Part shown: positions 40,101 to 50,699 of the stretch, piece after piece | How the letters are laid out: each line of letters opens with the position of its first letter | Position numbering within the stretch: position 1 is the stretch's first letter | Assembly: GCF_937616625.2 (NCBI RefSeq) | Contig: NC_065571.1 | Span: 22,890,201 to 22,954,200, forward strand | Source of the DNA: Mercurialis annua | Taxonomy: Eukaryota > Streptophyta > Magnoliopsida > Malpighiales > Euphorbiaceae | Reading direction: 5' to 3' | DNA length: 64,000 bases | The notes under the pieces: generated by a model | Seen by the model: the letters and a program-made list of their open reading frames with translations, nothing else | What the model was told of the DNA's origin: nothing | Database searches by the model: none | Position numbers and translations under genes: made by a program

Positions 40101-41502
40101 GTTTACAAACGTTTCAAAACAACACCAAACGTTTCGAAACAAATCCAAACGTTTCGCCTTTTTAAGCCAAACTTTTACAAACGTTACGAAACAAAACTAA
40201 ACGTTTAAAAAGTTACGAATCAAATCCAAACGTTTAAAACGTTACGAAACAAATCCAAATGTTTCATCTTTTTACCAATGTAGGCCAAACGTTTAAAAAC
40301 GTTACAAAATAAAACCAAGTGTTTCACCTTTTTAGCAATTTAAGCCAAACGTTTACAAACGTAACGAAACAAATCCAAGAGTTCCACCATTTTAGCAATT
40401 GAAGCCAAATGTTTAAAAACGTTACAAAACAAATCCAAGCAATTCACCTTTTGAGTAATTTAAGCCAAACGTTTACAAACGTTACAACTTTTTAGTGATT
40501 TAAGCCAAAAGTTTCAACTTTTTAGCGATTTAAGCAAAACGTTTATAAATGGTAGGAAGAAAATCCAAACCTTTCACTATTTTAGTGATTTAAGCCAAAC
40601 ATTTACAAACGCTATGAAACAAATCGAAACGTTTAATCTTTTTAGCAATTTAAGCAAAACGTTTACAAACGCTATGAAACAAATCCAAACGTTTCACCTT
40701 TATTGCGATTTAAGCCAAACATTTACAAACGTTTACGAAACTAATCCAAACATTTCACCTTTTTAGAGATTTAAGACAAATGTTACGAAACAAATCCAAA
40801 TGTTTCACCTTTTTAGCGATTTAAGCCAAACGTTTACAAACATTCCAAAAAAATCAAAACTTTTCACCTTTCTAGCGATTTAAGCCAACCGTTTACAAAT
40901 GTTAAGAAACAAATCCAAACATTTCATCTTTTTAGCGATTTAAGCCAAACGTTTACAAACGTTACGAAACAAAACCAAATGTTTATAATGTTACAAAACA
41001 AATCAAAACGTTTCCTATTTTTAGCGATTTAATCCAAACATTTACAAACGTTACGAAACAAAACCAAGGGTTTCACCCTTTTAGCAATTTAAGCCAAACA
41101 TTTACAAACGTTACAAAACAAATCCATGCGTTTCACCTTTTTGGCAACTTATGCCAAAGGTTTACAAACGTTACGAAACAAATCCAAACGTTTCACCTTT
41201 TTAGCGATTTAAGCCAAACGTTTACAAATGTTGGAAACAAAATGCAAACTTTTCACCTTTTTAGCAATTTAAGCCAAACGTTTACAAACGTTATGAAACA
41301 AATCCAAACATTTCATATTTTTGCAATTTAAGCCAAACATTTTCAAACGTTACGAAACAAAACACAATGTTTAAAACATTACGAAACAAATCCAAACGTT
41401 TCCTGTTTTTAGCAATTTAAGCCAAACGTTTACAAACGTTAGGAAACAAAACCAAGCGTTTCATTTTTTTAGCAATTTAAGTTAAATGTTTACAAACGTT
41501 AC
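37180..41502 (+). repeat. Unhomogenised satellite left of the LTR
   Basis: Satellite without a long-range near-identical copy in the window. Deviant lengths are common here: 50-bp monomers with the 10-bp deletion at 37,969-37,978, 38,689-38,698 and 40,778-40,786, serial half monomers at about 40,060-40,160, and a shortened monomer at 39,690-39,710. Three copies of a local motif (AAGTTACGAATCAAATCC with neighbours) lie near 38,836, 39,901 and 40,210. A 207-residue chance frame at 39,065-39,688 is a run of well-phased monomers, not a gene. Confidence 0.8.
38820..40290 (+). repeat. Three-copy local motif cluster
   Basis: The motif AAGTTACGAATCAAATCC followed by a 29-bp half monomer and CCAAATGTTTCA occurs with ACGAAT at 38,841, 39,906 and 40,215, spaced 1,065 and 309 bp. 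The first two copies share further downstream monomers (CCAAACCTTTACAAA, then ACTTTTTC(A/G)CAATTTAAGCC, then TTTATAAACGTTACAAAAC). This is small-scale duplication inside the otherwise irregular zone. Confidence 0.65.
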
Positions 41503-41580
41503 TGTAATATCCCGTATTTTTTTTAAATTATTATTTAAAACTTTAATTATAAATTTTTGTATTCCGTCAAGCTTTAACTA

Positions 41581-41583
<3 letters not shown>

Positions 41584-41626
<43 letters not shown>

Positions 41627-41627
41627 T
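41584..41627 (+). repeat. (ATT)n microsatellite in the LTR
   Basis: About 14-15 uninterrupted ATT triplets, 80 bp inside the left end of the LTR. This is simple-sequence expansion and likely polymorphic in length. Confidence 0.95.
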
Positions 41628-41772
41628 AATTTTATTTTAGTCGCTCGTTGATTCGGTCGTGGTTCGATTCGTGTTCGATTAGTATTATTGGAATTTGGCC
41701 TATGTATATTATTTATAAAAATAAATAATATTAGTCATGAATGGATAGAATCCATGCATAAATAAAAAGGTG

Positions 41773-41847
41773 AAACGCTCTTTGCGATCTTTTTTTCTGC
41801 GTCGTTTTCTTTTAGTCATTAAACGTTCTTTGCGATCTTTTTTTTTT
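41773..41847 (+). repeat. Direct repeat near the LTR left end
   Basis: AAACG(C/T)TCTTTGCGATCTTTTT occurs at 41,773 and again at 41,821, 48 bp apart, differing at one position before the T tract. The first copy overlaps the 17-bp stretch shared with the satellite on the opposite strand (41,763-41,779). Confidence 0.8.
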
Positions 41848-42700
41848 GAAACCTAGTCACCACCCTTCTCTAAACAACCCTCAGGAACGTTTAAAACTTC
41901 ATCCCAACTCCGTTTGATTCCAAGTTTTGGTAAGATCACGTTTAGCTTGTTCTTCGTTTCATTATCGTCAAATACAGTTCTTGATTTCGTATCTCATTGT
42001 TAGGCTTTAATTCGATTGTTCTTTGACGGTTCACATCGACTCAACGTTCTCTTTGAATCTCACGTATTGGAATCATTAACGGTATGTAAGAATCTCGCCG
42101 TTCATTGCCGTTCCGTTTCGCCGTTTCATATTCATGTTACTGCCGATTCTTTTGATGATTTGCTATCAATTTTACTTGTTGCATCATGTTCTGGATTAGT
42201 AGTTAATCTTTGGTTTAAACTTGTGATCGCTTCGAACCGCCGTTTGTTAAATTGTTGTTGCCGCCGTGAATTTCCATGATTACAGTTAACTTATTCTTAA
42301 ATTTTAATCTTGAATAGTTAAGTAATTGTTGTTCTAATTCATGTGTGATGCGGGATTATTGCTTCTAGTAGTTTAGGTTTAAGGTTGCTTTGATATTTGG
42401 ATTTCCAAAAATCCCGAAAACTTCATGATCATGGTTTGAACTTTGTATGATTTACTAATGGTGTCGGCGGGGATGAGCTATGTTTTACATATGGAAGATG
42501 GCTTAGTGGCCACATTAACCACTATAATGTTTGAGTTAAATCAATTAAGTTCCTAAAGTTGATTTTATCTTTTGTCAATTGATTTGCTAGTAACTTTTGT
42601 ATTGTTCGATTTAAATTGACAATTTGTATACGTTAAATATTCTATAACTTAAAATAATATAATTACTCGGGTAATTATATTTAGTTTTAATTGAAATGTC

Positions 42701-42896
42701 AATTTGGCTAATTTACAATTTAGCCCCTAAAAATTTCTAAAAGTTTATTCAAGTTAAGTTTTATCTTTTGGATCTTTGTTTGATCTATAATTTAGTAAAT
42801 TGAGAATAAATAATTAATTTCGATTTCGAATATCAAATTTAGCTAAATTACAGTTTAGTCCCTAAACTTTTATAAACTTAAAATGGCTAAGTTTTA
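42701..42896 (+). repeat. Imperfect direct repeat inside the LTR
   Basis: AATTTGGCTAATTTACAATT TAGCCCCTAA at 42,701 and AATTTAGCTAAATTACAGTT TAGTCCCTAA at 42,836 are diverged copies 135 bp apart; both run on into AAGTTT- and TAAGTTTT-like stretches. An old internal duplication; no function inferred. Confidence 0.65.
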
Positions 42897-43430
42897 GTTG
42901 TAACTTGGGTTACTTGGATTTGAAGTTATTGAATTCTATTTTAAAAATAGGATAATTAATTTATCAAGTATTTTAATTTATAAATTCGGGTTTATAAATT
43001 TAATAAACTTTTGGACCGGGTTAGACTTTGGTCGCCCACCAAGTGGGAAGAAGCTTGGTAGTTTTTAATAACTCGGCTGACTCACTGATATTGATTTTAA
43101 CTTGGGTTTATTTAAATTATTTTACGAATCATTCTAAATATATTTATATGATTTGTACTCTATAACTTGGGGTATTTTTTGATTGAATTTAATATAAGTG
43201 TTTATTAAATGTGGCTTGGTATTGTGTTGTGCTAGTCCTATGTGGTTTCTAGTACTCTTTAGAGTTAGGGTCTGATTTTAATTATGATTTTAATATTTTA
43301 TTTAGACCTGTCGACTGTTTGTACTTCAGAGGCGAACCAGAGTTAGGTGCTTGTCAGGATCACGTGGATTTAGCAAGCAGTGAATTTATATCTCTATTTA
43401 CCTCTTTATTAAGCAATTATTATATTTTTG

Positions 43431-43444
43431 TGTATATATATATG
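43431..43444 (+). promoter_or_regulatory. Candidate TATA box of the LTR
   Basis: TGTATATATATATG lies about 1.9 kb into the LTR in a less AT-rich context than the rest. It is the best TATA-like match upstream of the AATAAA at 43,883. A plus-strand LTR promoter here is plausible but rests on base composition only. Confidence 0.35.
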
Positions 43445-43525
43445 TATAGCAGCTTTTGAACCGTTTTTCGGCATTGTGGATTTGATTTGGAACGTGCTAC
43501 TCGATGGGCATCATCAAAACTACGT

Positions 43526-43665
43526 GCGCACCGGTAATGATTATGGTATGGAGGTAGGTTTGAGATACGTCTCACCTTAGTGAGCGCACCGGTGGAAAAT
43601 ACGTCTTCTGGGCTCACTATGTATTAATTGATAGTCGGGGATCGGTTATTGAGATACGTCTCACC
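43526..43665 (+). promoter_or_regulatory. Clustered direct repeats in the LTR, possible control region
   Basis: TGAGATACGTCTCACC occurs exactly at 43,561-43,576 and 43,650-43,665, 89 bp apart. GCGCACCGGT occurs at 43,526-43,535 and 43,584-43,593, 58 bp apart, and ATACGTCT is present a third time near 43,599. Exact short repeats clustered in an LTR often belong to enhancer or leader regions. They lie just downstream of the TATA-like stretch, so a transcribed leader is also possible. Function is inference. Confidence 0.5.
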
Positions 43666-43882
43666 GACACGACAATGGATTTAGAATTGTGGTTTAATAA
43701 TCCATAATGAAAATGTTTTATTAAACGTTTTAAAGGTTTCTAACTTAATAAATGTAAATGGTCATATAAACTCTACTCAGTAAATATGACCCCGTTGTTT
43801 TCCCAAATTTTGCAGGTTTATGATTTGAGCATTGGTCGAACTCCGTTTCTTCATTCTCGGAGGTTCTTTATTTTATTTTCAG

Positions 43883-43888
43883 AATAAA
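43883..43888 (+). terminator. Candidate polyadenylation signal of the LTR
   Basis: AATAAA preceded by a T-rich stretch, about 440 bp downstream of the candidate TATA. Together they would frame an R region in the right part of the LTR. AATAAA is frequent in AT-rich DNA, so this is weak. Confidence 0.3.
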
Positions 43889-44240
43889 AGAGTCGAACTG
43901 TTTTAAACTCTTAGACCGCAGTAGTAGTATCAGATTATTTATGTTTTAGTCTAATACTATAATTTTAGACTGTTGTTTGTTGGTAATTATTTTATCGCTT
44001 TTGGAATGATTACAGTGTTTATGGAATTTATATTATATTGCCATACTGTTGGAGTTATAATTTGAGATAAGCATACTTTGAATATATGTTACTTATTGTA
44101 CTGCTAGACAAGGCTGAAGTCTCGATTTCCCCCGAGCATGTGGTTAATCTGCAGGTACATTGTTTTAACTGTATAAATTGGTTATCCCTAAGGATAGCTA
44201 CGGTTTTGGTACAAACATATCCAAAGCCTAGCGCCGGTCA

Positions 44241-45960
44241 CGATTTATCTTTTTAGCAATATAAGCCAATCGTTTACAAACGTTACAAAATAAATCCAAG
44301 CGTTTCACCTTTTTAACAATTTAAGCCAAACATATACAAACATTACGAAACAAATCTAAATGTTTCACCTTTTTAGCGATTTTGGCCGAACGTTTACAAC
44401 TGTTACGAAACAAAACCAAACATTTCACCTTTTTAGCAATTTAAGCCAAATGTTTACAAACATTACGAAACAAATCCAAATGTTTCCTCATTTTACCGAT
44501 TTAAACCAAATGCGTAAAACGTTAAGAAATAAATCCAAACATTTCACCTTTTTAGGAATTATGCCAAACGTTTACAAACGTTACAAAACAAATCCAAAAG
44601 TTTCTTCTTTTTAGTGATTGAAGCCAAACGTTTACAAACGTTTCGAAAAAATCCAAACGTTTCCCATTTTTAGCAATTTAAGCCAAACGTTTACAAACGT
44701 TACGAAACAAATCCAAACGTTTCCCCTTTTTAGCAATTTAAGCCAAACATATACAAACGTTATGAAATAAAACCAAACGTTTACAAACATTTCGAAACAA
44801 ATCCAAACGTTTCCCATTTTTAGCAATTTAAGCCAAACGTTTACAAACGTTACGAAACGAAACCTAGCGTTTCACCTTTTTAGCAATTTAAGCCAAACCT
44901 TTACAAACGTTACGAAACAAATCCAAACTTTTTACATTTTTAGCGATTTAAGTGAAACCTTTACAAACATTACGAAACAAAACCAAGCATTTAACCCTTT
45001 TAGCAATTTAAGCCAAATGTTTACAAACGTTACGAAACAAATCTAAGCGTTTCACCTTTTTAGTAAATTAAGCCAAATGTTTACAAAAGTTACGAAACAA
45101 ATCCGAACATTTCACCTTTTTAGCAATTTAAGCCAAACGTTTACTAACGTATGAAACAAATCCAAATGTTTCTCCTTTTTTAAGATTTAAGCCAAACGTT
45201 TACAAAGGTTACGAAACAAATCCAATTGTTTCACCTTTTTAGCAATATAACCCAAACATTTAGAAACGTTACGAAACAAATCCAAGCGTTTCACCTTTCT
45301 AGCAATTTAAGCCAAACGTTTACAAACCTTACGAAACAAATCCAAGCGTTTCACATTTTAGCAATTCAAGCTAAACATTTACAAAATTTACGACACAAAT
45401 CCAAGAGTTTCTCCTTTTTAGCAATTTAAGCCAAACAAATACAAACATTACGAAACAAATCAAAACGTTTCACCTTTATAGCAATTTAAGCCAAACGTTT
45501 ACAAAAATTACAAAACAAATCCAAACGTTTCACCTTTTTAGCAAATTAGGCCAAAAGTTTACAAACATTATGAAACAAATCCAAACGTTTAACCTTTTTA
45601 GCGATATAAGCCAAACGCTTACAAATGTTTCGAAATAAATCCAAATATTTCACCTTTTAAGTAATTTAAGCCATATGTTTACAAACGTTATGAAACAAAT
45701 CAAAGCGTTTCACCTTTTTAGCAATTTAAGCAAAACATTTAGAAACATTCCGAAACAAATCCAAGCATTCACCTTTTTAGCAATTTAAGCCAAACGTTTA
45801 CAAAGGTTTCGAAACAAATCCAAATGTTTCCCCATTTTCGCGATTTAAGCCAAACGTTTACAAACGTTACGAAACAAAACCAAAAGTTTAAAACATTACA
45901 AAACAAATCCATACGTTTCACATTTTTAGCCATTTAAGCCAAACCTTTACAAACGTTACA
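44241..45960 (+). repeat. Unhomogenised satellite right of the LTR
   Basis: Satellite in the same orientation with dense private variation and no long-range near-identical partner in the window. Half monomers occur near 44,513-44,540. With 37.2-41.5 kb it forms one low-homogenisation island around the LTR. Confidence 0.75.
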
Positions 45961-48900
45961 AAACAAACCCAAAGTTTCACATTTTTAGAAATATAAGCCA
46001 AACGTTTACAAATGTTACGAAACAAATCCAAGTGTTTCACTTTTTTAGCAATTTAAGCCAAACATTTACAAACGTTCCAAAACTAATCTAAGCGTTTCAC
46101 CTTTTTAGTAATTTAAGCCAAATGTTTAAAAACGTTACAAAACTAATCCAAGCGTTCACCTTTTTAGCAAATTAATCCAAACGTTTACAAACATTACGAA
46201 ACAAATCCAAGCGTTTCATCTTTTTAGCAATTTAACCCAAACGTTTACAAATGTTACCAAACAAATCCAAACGTTTCACCTTTTTAACGATATAAGCCAC
46301 ACGTTTATTAACAATACGAAACAAATCCAAACGTTTCATATTTTTAGCGATTTAAGCCAAACATTTATAAATGCTTCGAAATAAATTCAAACGTTTTACC
46401 TTTTTAGCGATTTATGACAAACCTTTAAAAATGTTACTAAACAAATCCAAGCGTTTCTCCTTTTTTAGAAATTTAAGCCAAACGTTTACAAACGTTACGA
46501 AACAAATAAAAGTGTTTCACCTTTTTAGCAAATTAAGCCAAACGTTTACAAAGGTTACGAAACAAATCCAAACGTTTCACCTTTTTAGCGATTTAAGCCA
46601 AACATTTAGAAACGATACGAAAAAAATCTAAACATTTCACCTTTTTAGTGATTTAAGCCAAATGTTTACAAACGTTACGAAACAAATCCAAACATTTCAT
46701 CTTTTTAGCGATTTAAGCCAAATGTTTACAAACGTTATGAAACAAATCCAAACATTTACAAACGTTACGGAACAAATCCAAACGTTTCACATTTTTAGCG
46801 ATTAAAGCCAAAAGTTTACAAATGTTACAAAAGAAAACCAAACATTTAAAACGTTACGAAAAAAATCCAAACGTTTTACATTTTTAGCGATTTAGGCCAA
46901 AACATTACAAACGTTACGAAACAAAACCAAGCATTTCACCTTTTTAGCAATTTAAGCCAAATGTTTACTAACGTTATGAAACAAAACCAAGCATTTCACC
47001 TTTTTAGTAATTTAAGACAAATGTTTACAAACGTTATGAAACAAATCCAAACGTTTCCCCTTTTTAGCGATATAAGCCAAACGTTTACAAAGGTTATGAA
47101 ATAAATCAAAATCTTTCACCTTTTTAGCAATTTAAGCCATACGTTTCCAAACGTTACGAAACAAATCAAAGCATTTTACCTTTTTAGCGATTTAAGCCAA
47201 ACGTTTACTAACGTTACAAAACAAATCCAAATGTTTGGCCTTTTTACCAATTTAAGCAAAACGTTTACAAACGTTACGAAACAAATCCAAGCGTTTCATC
47301 TCTTTAGCAGTTTAAGCCAAACATTTACTAAGGTTACGAAACAAATCCAAACGTTTCCCCTTTTTAGCGATTTAAACCAAACATTTACCAACGATACGAA
47401 ACAAATCCAAACGTTTCACCTTTTTAGCGATTTAAGCCAAACTTTTACAAACGTTATGAAACAAATCCAAACGTTTCACCTTTTTAGCGATTTAAGCCAA
47501 ACGTTTATAAACGTTACAAAATAAATTTAAACATTTCGCCTTTTTAGCAATTTAAGCCAAATTTTTACAAACGTTATGCAACAAATTCAAGCGTTTCACC
47601 TTTTAAGAAATTTAAGCAAACGTTTACAAACGTAGCGAAATAAATCCAAGCGTTTCACCTTTTTAGTAATTTAAGTGAAACGTTTAAAAACGTTACAAAA
47701 CTAATCCAAGCGTTTCACCTTTTTAGCAATTTAGCCCAAACTTTTACAAACATTCCAAAACTAATTCTAGCATTTCACCTTTTTAGGAATTTAAGCCAAA
47801 CGTTTAAAAACGTTACAAAACTAATCCAAGCGTTTCCCCTTTTTAGCAAATTAAGCCAAACGTTTACAAACGTTACGAAACAAATCCAAGTGTTTCACCT
47901 TTTTAGCAATTTAACCCAAACGTTTACAAATGTTACGAAACAAATCCAAACATTTCACCTTTTTAGCGATATAAGCCACATGTTTGTAAACGGTACGAAA
48001 CAAATCCAAACGTTTCTCCTTTTTAGCGATTTACGCCGAACATTTATAAATGCTACGAAACAAATTCAAACGTTTCACCTTTTTAGCGATTTAAGCCAAA
48101 CCTTTACAAATGTTACTAAACAAATCCAAGCGTTTCTCCTTTTTTTAGCAATTTAAGCTAAACGTTTACAAACGTTACGAAACAAATAAAAGTGTTTCAC
48201 CTTTTTAGCAAATTAAGCCAAACGTTTACAAAGGTTACGAAACAAATCCAAACGTTTCACCTTTTTAGCGATTTAAGCCAAACATTTAGAAACGATACGA
48301 AAAAAATCTAAACGTTTCCCCTTTTTAGTGATTTAAGCCAAACGTTTACAAACGTTACGAAACAAATCCAAACATTTCATCTTTTTAGCGATTTAAGACA
48401 AATGTTTACAAACGTTACGAAACAAATCCAGACGTTTCGCCTTTATATCGATTTAAGCCAAACGTTTACAAACGTCACGAAACAAATCCAAACGCTTCGC
48501 ACTTTTAGCGATTAAAGCCAAACGTTTACAAACGTTACAAAACAAAACCAATCATTTAAAACGTTACGAAACAAAACCAAGCATTTCACCTTTTTAGCAA
48601 TTTAAGCCAAATGTTTAAAAACGTTACGAAACAAAACCAAGCATTTCACCTTTTTAGCAATTTAAGACAAATGTTTACAAACGTTACGAAAAAAATCCAA
48701 ACGTTTCCCCTTTTTAGGGATATAAGCCAAACGTTTACAAAGGTTATGAAACAAATCAAAATCTTTCACCTTTTTAGCAATTTAAGCCATACGTTTACAA
48801 ACTTTACAAAACAAATCAAAGTATTTTACCTTTTTAGCAATTTAAGCCAAACGTTTACAAACGTTACGAAACAAATTCAAGAGTTTCACCTTTTTAGAAA

Positions 48901-49200
48901 TTTAAGCCAAACGTTTACAAACGTTGCGAAACAAATCCAAGCGTTTCATCTTTTTAGTAATTTAAGCCAAACATTTACAAACGTTACGAAACAAATCCAA
49001 ATGTTTCCCCTTCTTAGCGATTTAAACCAAACATTTACCAACGATACGAAACAAATCCAAACGTTTCACCTTTTTAGCGATTTAAGCCAGACTTTTACAA
49101 ACGCTATGAAACAAATCCAAACGTTTCACCTTTTTAGCGATTTAAGCCAAATGTTTATAATCGTTACGAAACAAATCCAAACATTTTGCTTTTTTAGCGA
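45960..49200 (+). repeat. 1.65-1.68-kb tandem duplication
   Basis: About 45,960-47,560 and 47,640-49,200 carry the same monomer order. AACAAATAAAAGTG at 46,501 recurs at 48,181 (offset 1,680). ACGTTTCCCC before the TATAAGCC monomer at 47,051 recurs at 48,701, and ACATTTACCA at 47,381 recurs at 49,031 (offset 1,650). The 30-bp change of offset equals one half monomer. Copies differ at many positions, so the duplication is not recent. A more diverged third relative is seen near 56.7-57.6 kb. Confidence 0.8.
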
Positions 49201-50699
49201 TTTACGCCAAACGTTTACAAATGTTATGAAACAAATGCAAATGTTTCTCCTTTTTAGCAATTTCAACCAAACATTTACAAACGTTACGAAACAAAACCAA
49301 ACGTTTAAAACGTTATGAAACAAATCAAAAAAATTCACATTTTTAGCGATTTAAGCCAAACCTTTACAAACGTTACGAAACAAAACCAAATGTTTCACCT
49401 TTATAGTTATTTAAGCCAAATGTTTACAAACGTTACGAAACAAATCCAAACGTTTCCCCATTTTAGCGATTTAAGCCAAATGTTTAAAACGTTATGAAAC
49501 ATATCCAAGCGTTTCACCTTTTTAGCGATTTATGCCAAACGTTTACAAAGATTACGAAACAAATCCAAATGTTTCACCTTTTTAGCAATTTAAGCCAAAC
49601 GTTTACAAACGTTAAGAAACAAATCCAAGCGTTTCACCATTTTAGCAATTTAAGCCAAACGTTTACAAACGTTACGAAACTAATCCAAGTGTTTCATCTT
49701 TTTAGTAATTTAAGCCTAACATTTACATACGTTACGAAACAAATCCAAGCGTTCCACCTTTTAAGCAATATAATCCAAACGTTTACAAACGTTACGAAAA
49801 AAATCCCAAAGTTTCCCCTTTTTAAAAATTTAAACCAAACGTTTACAAATGTTATGAAATAAAACCAAACGTTTAAATCGTTATGAAATAAATCCAAACG
49901 TTTCACATTTTTAGGGATTTAACCCAAACCTTTACAAACGTTACGAAACAAAACCAAACATTTAAAACGTTACGAAACATATCCAAACATTTCACATTTT
50001 TAGCGATTTAAGCCAATTCTTTACAAACATTACGAAACAAAACCAAGCGTTTCACCTTTTTAGCAATTTAAGCCAAACGTTTACAAACGTTACGAAACAA
50101 ATCTAAGCGTTTCACCTTTTTAGCAATTTAAGCCAAACTTTTACAAACGTTCTGAAAACAAGCGTTTCACCTTTTTAAACGTTACAAAACAAATCCAAAC
50201 ATTTCACCTTTTTAGCAAATTAAGCCAAACGTTTAAAAACGTTACAAGCATTTCACCTTTTTAGCAATTTAAGCCAAACATTTACAAATGTTACGAAACA
50301 AATCCAAGCATTTCACCTTTTTAGCTATTTAAGCCAAACCTTTACAAACGTTACGAAACAAATCCAAACGTTTCACATTTTTAGCGATTTAAGCGAAACA
50401 TTTACAAATGTTACAAAACAAATCCAAACGTTTTACCTTTTTAGCGATTTAAGCCAAACGTTTGCAAACGTTACAAAACAAATGCAAACGTTTTCTTCAT
50501 TTTAGCGATTTAAGATAAACGTTTACTAACGTTACGAAACAAAGCCAAATGTTTGGCCTTTTTACCAATTTAAGCCAAACGTTTACAAACGTTTACAAAC
50601 TTTACGAAACAAATCCAAACGTTTCCCATTTTTAGCGATTTAAGCCAAACGTTTACAAACGTTGCAAAACAAAACCAAACGTTTCACCTTTTTAGCGAT

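Larger units (their letters stand above)
1..41502 (+). repeat. 60-bp satellite array, left block
   Basis: Continuous head-to-tail array of a monomer of about 60 bp, all in one orientation, continuing off the left edge. Consensus landmarks in order are TTTCACC, TTTTTAGC(A/G)ATTTAAGCC, AAACGTTTACAAACG, TTACGAAACAAATCC and AAACG or AAGCG. Monomers are commonly 60 bp; recurrent variants are 64 bp (TAAA insertion), 50 bp (10-bp deletion) and an extra 29-bp half. The sequence is AT-rich and most substitutions fall on CpG sites. The consensus has one frame without stops on the plus strand, which yields many short apparent ORFs of a 20-residue repeat; these are by-products of 60 being divisible by 3. 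Satellite identity is directly visible. Centromeric or heterochromatic location is inference. Confidence 0.97.
41503..44240. mobile_element. Putative solo LTR, plant Ty3/gypsy type
   Basis: A 2,738-bp non-satellite block bounded by satellite on both sides. It begins TGTAATATCCCG, a start typical of long LTRs of plant Ty3/gypsy (chromovirus/Tekay-like) elements as I know them, and ends GCGCCGGTCA, giving TG...CA termini. It is AT-rich, has a short simple repeat near the left end, candidate TATA and polyadenylation signals in the right half, and direct repeats. There is no gag, protease, reverse transcriptase or integrase reading frame, and no primer-binding site after the end, so a solo LTR fits best. 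Family assignment is from memory and unverified. The flanking 5-bp strings (GTTAC left, CGATT right) do not match, so no target-site duplication is seen. Small ORFs at 42,016-42,279 and 43,420-43,617 show nothing recognisable. Confidence 0.75.

Noticed and set aside
1..41502. CRISPR array
   Set aside because: Repeats are contiguous 60-mers that vary along their whole length, without unique spacers, leader or cas genes. The context is eukaryotic satellite.
42016..42279. An 87-codon ORF inside the LTR as a gene
   Set aside because: Short, with no recognisable domain, in a region that behaves as LTR non-coding DNA. Length is within chance for this composition.
43420..43617. Minus-strand 65-codon ORF in the LTR
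   Set aside because: It overlaps the direct-repeat and TATA-like region and shows no recognisable motif.
41503..44240. Complete retrotransposon or gene between the satellite arrays
   Set aside because: Only 2.7 kb, with no gag or pol motif, no primer-binding site or polypurine tract, and no second LTR copy. A solo LTR explains it better.
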